A DNA stretch of 10,836 bases from JAZDLC01 sp043802345 (GTDB lineage: Bacteria > Planctomycetota > B15-G4 > JADJEK01). The first letter of the stretch is position 1, and each line of letters opens with the position of its first letter. Position numbers and translations under genes: made by a program. Of the stretch, positions 6,035 through 10,836 are shown in pieces. The notes beneath the pieces were generated by a model. The model worked only from the letters and a program-made list of their open reading frames with translations. It did no database searches and was not told the origin of the DNA. The stretch is taken from NCBI GenBank assembly GCA_043802345.1, contig JAZDLC010000119.1, positions 1 through 10,836 of the forward strand. Reading direction: 5' to 3'.

Positions 6035-7555
6035 TTAGTTCGGCTGGTAGATCTCGCCGGTCAGCGGGCCGCCGCCGGTCACCAGGATGGTTCCGTCGGG
6101 CAGGGGCACCGCGACGCCGCCCGTGCGGGGAGCGGCCAGGTCGCCGACCGGGCGGCTGCTCCCTCCGGTGCTCGAATCGACCAGGTCGGCGGACTGCAGC
6201 CCCTCGAGGCGGAGCGTGGAGAGATCGCCCGCGAGACTCAGTGCGATGCCCCCGGCGACCAGCGCCTCGCGGTCATCCAGCGGCGCGAGGAGAGGGAGTA
6301 TGCGGCCATCGGAAATCGGAATCGGAGAGGAGAAGCCGCCGAAGAGACCGGGCCGGTAGCGCACGACATTCGCGACCGACTCGAGCCTGAGGTCGAGCAT
6401 GCTGCCCGACGTCAGGAAAACCGTGAAGTCGATCGATAGGCCGCCGGCCAGCAAGGCGTCGCCGCTCTGGAGCGTGACCGCCGAGTGCAGCATGCGCGCC
6501 TCACCCATGAGGCTCGGGAGACCGAAGATGCCGAGGAACTGGCTGTATGACTGGGCCGTGGGGGAGACGATCGGAATGTTGACGATCGGGAGGACCGAGA
6601 GCCCTCCCGCCACCATGATGTCGCCGTTTCCCAGGACCGTCGCGCTGTGGAACATTTTCTGCTCCAGCAGATTCGGGCCTGGCGTGAAGGTGTCGGTCGC
6701 CGGGTTGTAGAACTCGGAGGACGCCAGGATGCCGGCGAGGAAGGCCGGGAGATCGGCGAAGTTGAACGACCGGGCGCCGCCGACGACGAGCACGCGGCCA
6801 TCATCGAGCGGCGCGGCCGCATGGGCGGCCCGGGGCGTGTTCATCGAAGCGGCCGGGGTGGAGAGTCGCGTCGCGGGGTCGTAGATGAAGCTGTCGGCCA
6901 CCGGCTGGCCGGCCAGGCCGAGCCCACCCGCCACCAGGATGCGACCATCCGCGAGCTGCGTCTGTGTTGCGAGGATGTTCGCCGAGGGGACCAGGCCGTG
7001 CAGCGAAAACTCCTCGAGATCCGGGTCATACTCCTGGACGATCGGACCGCTACCACCCATCAGCAAGATCTTGCCATTGGCCTGCGGAAACGCCGCGCCC
7101 GTCACGATCGGCGCCAGGGCGTCCCCGAGAGTCGCGGAGAACGTCTCGGCCACTCGCATCCGGAAGCGAACGAGGTTCGAAACCTCGGAAATCGGATGGA
7201 ACTGGAACGACTGCATCGAGAGCGTGATACCGGCCAGCGACGGCATGTCCGGAATCGGCAATGAGATGTTCACATCTCCGTTCGCATCGAGGGTCCCGAG
7301 AAAGCCAGGTATCTGAAACGAGACGCCTGCCTGGTCGAGCGTGATGTCGAACGTGACGCCGTGGGTCGAAGTCGGTTGCTCCGTGAAGGAGAAGATGAGT
7401 CCGTAGTTCGCGTTCGGCTGGCCGTGAATGCCGAATTGCGCGACTCCCGGAATCGCTCCGCCATGTTTCTCGAGCCTCTGCTGAGCGCTGAGCGGGCTGA
7501 TGAGGGCGGCGGCGGCAAAGAGGGCAAGGCAGAGCAAGCGCGGTTGTCGGCACAT
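6035..7555 (-). CDS. Secreted Kelch-repeat beta-propeller protein
   Basis: This 506-residue protein has a Sec signal peptide: a basic start, a hydrophobic core at about 7-20, and a likely cut after PLSA at residue 24. Residues about 45-120 form a beta-rich domain (YGLIFSFTEQP; LDANGDVNISLPIP) that I associate with exported planctomycete proteins, from memory only. Residues 155-506 carry seven Kelch units, each marked by a GG pair preceded by hydrophobic strand residues (about 167, 210, 259, 317, 371, 435 and 494), often followed by YDPAT or YNPAT. This fits one seven-bladed propeller. The ATG at 7553-7555 has GAGGA (7561-7565) five bases upstream, and the stop is TAA. No catalytic motif is seen. 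The protein is probably a periplasmic or extracellular binding protein; its ligand is unknown. It may share a theme with the WD40 gene upstream, since both are propeller proteins, but no functional link is shown. Confidence 0.85.
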   Translation of the reverse strand: MCRQPRLLCLALFAAAALISPLSAQQRLEKHGGAIPGVAQFGIHGQPNANYGLIFSFTEQPTSTHGVTFDITLDQAGVSFQIPGFLGTLDANGDVNISLPIPDMPSLAGITLSMQSFQFHPISEVSNLVRFRMRVAETFSATLGDALAPIVTGAAFPQANGKILLMGGSGPIVQEYDPDLEEFSLHGLVPSANILATQTQLADGRILVAGGLGLAGQPVADSFIYDPATRLSTPAASMNTPRAAHAAAPLDDGRVLVVGGARSFNFADLPAFLAGILASSEFYNPATDTFTPGPNLLEQKMFHSATVLGNGDIMVAGGLSVLPIVNIPIVSPTAQSYSQFLGIFGLPSLMGEARMLHSAVTLQSGDALLAGGLSIDFTVFLTSGSMLDLRLESVANVVRYRPGLFGGFSSPIPISDGRILPLLAPLDDREALVAGGIALSLAGDLSTLRLEGLQSADLVDSSTGGSSRPVGDLAAPRTGGVAVPLPDGTILVTGGGPLTGEIYQPN

Positions 7556-7581
7556 AGGGTTCCTCGTGGATGTCGGGATTC

Positions 7582-7597
7582 AGACTGGTAACAGTCT
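7582..7597. repeat. Short inverted repeat overlapping the candidate -10 element
   Basis: AGACTG and CAGTCT form a perfect 6-base inverted repeat with a 4-base centre. It overlaps the candidate -10 hexamer and start site of the Kelch gene, which is a typical operator position. It could also be a small hairpin in the leader. The arms are short enough that chance is possible. Apart from this and the candidate promoter, the rest of the gap (7556-7656) shows only GC-rich sequence and no convincing terminator for the WD40 gene. Confidence 0.25.
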
Positions 7598-7621
7598 ACG
7601 CGCAATCTCTCCCTCCGGCAA
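7593..7621 (-). promoter_or_regulatory. Candidate sigma70-type promoter for the Kelch gene
   Basis: On the minus strand TTGCCG (7616-7621) and TAGACT (7593-7598) are separated by 17 bases. Each hexamer matches the consensus at four of six positions. Transcription would begin about 30 bases before the Kelch start codon at 7555. It lies in the 101-base gap after the WD40 gene. The match is modest and untested. Confidence 0.35.
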
Positions 7622-7656
7622 CAGCCCCGTTCGCCTGCGCGCCGCGCGGCCGGCTG

Positions 7657-10600
7657 CTACCTGGGAGAGGCACCCAGTCCGAGAAGCTCTTCGGCCTCCT
7701 CTAAGAAGTGCTCCAGATCCCAGGATTCTCCTGTCTTGCGCTGACCGGCGATCCGCCGCGCGAGCTGGTACTCGGCCATCGCCGCTGCCTGGTTTTCCAG
7801 CCGAGCCCAGGCCATCGCCCTGAAGAGATGGATGGTTGGAGAGTCACTCACGGATTGCCGCAGCAGCCGTGTTCTGGAAGCATCCAGTCTGCGAAGAGAC
7901 TCCTCGAGGTTTCCCAGGCGATACTCGGTGATGCCGAGCGTCAGCAGATGATCCCAGTTGTCGGCGAAGATCCGGACCGCCGAACACGCGCTTCGTTCCG
8001 CGACCTCGTAGGAGGAATGATCGGCGCCGCGGTTCTTGACGATGGCGAGGGCGCGATTGGCCAGTTCGTAGGCGTCGTCCCATTCCAGCCATGCCTGGTC
8101 CCGGATCGCCGCCAGGAGTTCGCTGTCGATCGCGGAGTCGCTGGCGGCGGCCTCGAGCACATCCTGGATGAGCCAGCCGTCGGTCGTACCGGTTCTGATC
8201 CGCCGCAACGCTTCTTGCTGCAAGGCCCGGCTCTCCCTGAGCCGCGTGACCTCCTGATCATCGAGCAGTTGGAATCTCTCGAGTTCCGCGGAGAGCAGGG
8301 CGCGGGGAGAATGCAGGCAGCCTGCCCGCATCGGGTGGACCGGCCAGAGTCGGATTGTCCCATCGTCGGAGGCGGTCGCGAGCCAGCTTCCCGTCGCGTT
8401 GAATGAGACCGATTTGACCCGGCCTTCGTGTCCGGTCAGTTGGGCGAGAAGACTTCCGTCCCGGGAATCCCAGAGCGCTGCCGTTCCGTCCTCCGAGGCC
8501 GTGGCAATGAGGGACGCATCCGGACTCACGGTGACCGACATGATTTGACCCGTGTGACCGCGAAGAATGTGTCGGAGACGGCCTGTTTCCGCATTCCAGA
8601 CCCTGACGGTCTTGTCTTGCGCCACAGTCACCACGAAGCGATCGTCCGGAGCGAAGGTCACCAGTTCGATTTTCGCCCGGTGGCCGGTCAGTGACGCGGC
8701 TTCCACTCCGCTCGGCAGGTCGTAGAGGCGGACCGTCTGATCGTGCGAAACGGCGGCCACTCTGGTGCGGCTCTTTGAGATGAAGGTCTTCCGGTGTGCG
8801 CGCCCCTTCGCCGCCACCTCGAATTCACCCCACGTCTCCTCACTGGCTCCGAGCTTCCAGACGTAGAGCGTTCCGGCCTCTGACCGGGAGACCACGGCGC
8901 GGTCTTCCGCCGTGAAGGCGATGTCCCTGTGCAGTCCCTGCAAGGGGGAGACCATCCGGGCGCGAGACGGATCGTCGATGCTTAAGATCCGCAGCGCGCT
9001 GTCGGTTCCAGAGATGGCAAGCATCTTGCCGTCATTGCTGAGGGCGCCGGTGCGCCCGCGCCACTCACCGATCTTCCGGGCAAGCCGCGCATCGTAGAGC
9101 AGGAACGACTCCGCGCCCGTCGCGTCCCGATGCAAGAGAATCGTACGGCCATCTCTGCTGTACTCGGAGAACCCCCGCGGATCACCCGGTCCTCCCGCTG
9201 ACCCCAGGATGGCTGGCGAGCTCGCGGACGCCGTATTCAGCACCTCGATTTCCCCACCGGCCAGCTCCACGCACAGCTCGTGCTCCCGGATCGGATTGAA
9301 CACCGTGGCTTGGGAACCGCCTGTCTCCGCGCGGACCAGGAACGGGTACTCCGCGTTGCCGGTTGCATCCCAGACCCTGGCGGTTCCGTCACCTGCGGTG
9401 CTGACCAACAGGCGTCCTGACGGGCTGTAGGTCACGGAGGTGATCTCACCCTCATGACCGTGGAGTTCCGCGACCTCTTCGTTCCGAGTCAGGTCAAAGA
9501 GGAGCACCGCATGGGCCTGGTTTCCAGCGGCGAGCTGATCTCCGCCGGGGTTCATGGCGATGCTGGTGACCGCCGAACGGTACGGGCCTCGCAGAGCCCG
9601 CGATTCCCCCGTCCAGTGGTCATGGACGACGATGCGTCCATTCTCGTACCCGACGGCGACGACCCGGCCATCCTCACTGTACGAGGCGCAATACGGCACA
9701 GATTCGAGGCCCGCAAAAGGCAGCCTGCGCCACCCCTCGGAGGAGGATTCCCAGAGACTGACATCCTCGGAGTAGGAAAAGGCCACGGCCCTCTCGACTC
9801 CCTTGACCCTGTCCGAGGCGATACGAACGAACAGACAGCCGGCACCGAGCCGTCCTCCGAGTTGGCCCTTCAAAGCCCCGGTCTCCGCGTCCCACGACCT
9901 GGCGGTGCCGTCTCGGGAGCCCGTCAGGGCGGTTCCCCGGCGTGACCCGAAGGAGACCGACAGGAGCGTGTCTCCGTGCGCCGCCGAGAGGTCATCGGAG
10001 TGCGGCAGTCTGCCGACCAGGTTCCCCGCGAAGTCGTAGACATAAGCGGCGTAGTCGAAGCCGCCCGAAACAAGGAAAGTCTCCCCACGCGGGTCGACCG
10101 AGAGCGCGCCGCCCGCGAGCGCATGCCGTACGGAACCCTGGAATCCGCGCAGGCCGACAACGGCCGCCCTTCCCTCCGGCAGCGTCCAGATTCGCACCGT
10201 TCCATCCATGGACGCCGTGGCGAGGCGCTCGCCGGCGCGATCGAAAGCCGCCCCCACGACGGGACCGCCATGCTTGAGCCGGCAGATCGGCTTCCAGGAC
10301 TGCGTGTCCCACACGATCACGGTCTTGTCCTGGGACCATGTCGCCAGGCGCTTCTCATCCGCGCTGAAGGCCGCCTCGTAGACCGCCCCCTGATGGTCCG
10401 AGAGGAGAGTGAGCTCTCGCCACGGCCGATGCGTGTCCAGCCAACCCCGATACATGGCCCGGTAGGCGGCGGAGTAGGCAGGTCCCGGTCCCGATCCCGC
10501 CCTGCGCATCGCCTCCATGGCCAGCAGGAGGCTCTGGGCCGGATTCTCCTCCCTCAGCTCCTCTGACTTCGAACTCAGGTAAAGCACCTGGTTCTCGTCC

Positions 10601-10836
10601 TTCTGCTGCTGCAGTTTCATCTGTTCCTGTGCCAGTTCCCGCACGAACGAGTACTGGAGCACCAAGATGGTCAGGGGCCCGCCCAGAACGAGAATCGCGG
10701 CGAGAGCCAGCGAAATGCTGCTTGCCGGATTGCGCCTGACACACCGCATCAGGCGCGTCGCGGTGCCGACCGGACGTGCGACAACAGGCCTGAACTCCAG
10801 GAAACTCCGGATGTCGGCCGCCATGTCGGCCGCGGT
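7657..10836 (-). CDS. Partial transmembrane WD40/TPR protein, probably the C-terminal part of a Ser/Thr protein kinase
   Basis: The frame is open to the right edge: the four codons before the Met at 10822-10824 read T-A-A-D, so that Met is probably internal and the N-terminus lies outside the window. Numbering from that Met, residues 1-32 (DIRSFLEFRPVVARPVG, then an RRNP basic stretch) match the linker that follows the kinase domain in many planctomycete PknB-type kinases. Residues about 35-60 form one membrane helix, and 61-105 look like a charged helix. About sixteen WD40-type blades run from 143 to 828, enough for two propellers. The clearest contain DGTVRIW, DGTARVW, DKTVRVW and DGTIRLW; those around 490-660 are degenerate. 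Residues 910-1052 are helical with two TPR-like units (about 955-986 and 996-1028). The stop is TAG. The WD40 and TPR parts probably bind protein partners outside the cytoplasm. The kinase identity is inference because no catalytic domain is visible; a WD40 protein with another N-terminal module is the alternative. Confidence 0.85.
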   Translation of the reverse strand, partial: TAADMAADIRSFLEFRPVVARPVGTATRLMRCVRRNPASSISLALAAILVLGGPLTILVLQYSFVRELAQEQMKLQQQKDENQVLYLSSKSEELREENPAQSLLLAMEAMRRAGSGPGPAYSAAYRAMYRGWLDTHRPWRELTLLSDHQGAVYEAAFSADEKRLATWSQDKTVIVWDTQSWKPICRLKHGGPVVGAAFDRAGERLATASMDGTVRIWTLPEGRAAVVGLRGFQGSVRHALAGGALSVDPRGETFLVSGGFDYAAYVYDFAGNLVGRLPHSDDLSAAHGDTLLSVSFGSRRGTALTGSRDGTARSWDAETGALKGQLGGRLGAGCLFVRIASDRVKGVERAVAFSYSEDVSLWESSSEGWRRLPFAGLESVPYCASYSEDGRVVAVGYENGRIVVHDHWTGESRALRGPYRSAVTSIAMNPGGDQLAAGNQAHAVLLFDLTRNEEVAELHGHEGEITSVTYSPSGRLLVSTAGDGTARVWDATGNAEYPFLVRAETGGSQATVFNPIREHELCVELAGGEIEVLNTASASSPAILGSAGGPGDPRGFSEYSRDGRTILLHRDATGAESFLLYDARLARKIGEWRGRTGALSNDGKMLAISGTDSALRILSIDDPSRARMVSPLQGLHRDIAFTAEDRAVVSRSEAGTLYVWKLGASEETWGEFEVAAKGRAHRKTFISKSRTRVAAVSHDQTVRLYDLPSGVEAASLTGHRAKIELVTFAPDDRFVVTVAQDKTVRVWNAETGRLRHILRGHTGQIMSVTVSPDASLIATASEDGTAALWDSRDGSLLAQLTGHEGRVKSVSFNATGSWLATASDDGTIRLWPVHPMRAGCLHSPRALLSAELERFQLLDDQEVTRLRESRALQQEALRRIRTGTTDGWLIQDVLEAAASDSAIDSELLAAIRDQAWLEWDDAYELANRALAIVKNRGADHSSYEVAERSACSAVRIFADNWDHLLTLGITEYRLGNLEESLRRLDASRTRLLRQSVSDSPTIHLFRAMAWARLENQAAAMAEYQLARRIAGQRKTGESWDLEHFLEEAEELLGLGASPR

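Noticed and set aside
1..10836. CRISPR arrays, tRNA or rRNA genes, transposases or insertion-sequence ends
   Set aside because: I looked on both strands and saw no regularly spaced repeats, no cloverleaf-like sequence and no transposase or recombinase motifs.

Overview
The window is GC-rich bacterial DNA in which every supported gene lies on the minus strand, so genes are read from high to low coordinates. A Ser/Thr-kinase-type juxtamembrane segment joined to a long WD40/TPR region, a secreted Kelch propeller with an N-terminal domain I associate with Planctomycetota, and two small lipoproteins of an unnamed family together suggest a Planctomycetota-like bacterium. That assignment is inference from protein style only; no rRNA or marker gene is present.

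In transcription order the layout is as follows. (1) >10836-7657: the C-terminal part of a large protein with a kinase-like juxtamembrane segment, one membrane helix, about sixteen WD40 blades and TPR-like helices. Its reading frame runs off the right edge. (2) 7555-6035: a secreted seven-bladed Kelch protein with a candidate promoter and overlapping small operator-like repeat in front of it. A perfect 18-bp-arm inverted repeat (5972-6025) follows it. (3) 5931-5089: a polytopic membrane protein with an HExxH motif (M50-like). (4) 4851-513: a four-gene cluster consisting of lipoprotein A, a radical SAM enzyme, a class V PLP enzyme and lipoprotein B. A good sigma70-type promoter (4974-5002) stands before it and a weak hairpin (464-478) follows it. 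(5) 1-512: no confident gene; it holds a G-quadruplex-type motif and an open minus-strand frame that runs off the left edge.

The cluster in (4) is the most interesting part. The radical SAM protein has the cysteine layout expected of the tetraether-lipid-synthase / MJ0619 (COG1964) type: two CxxC knuckles, an extra CxxxCxxC, the canonical CxxxCxxC, and a cysteine-rich C-terminus. Its stop codon overlaps the probable GTG start of a cysteine-desulfurase-like PLP enzyme. The pair is bracketed by two paralogous lipoproteins that share a GWTTLD motif near the C-terminus. A reasonable hypothesis is an envelope or lipid modification module, with the PLP enzyme supplying sulfur or an amino-group reaction. 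Neither the substrate nor the role of the lipoproteins can be read from sequence.
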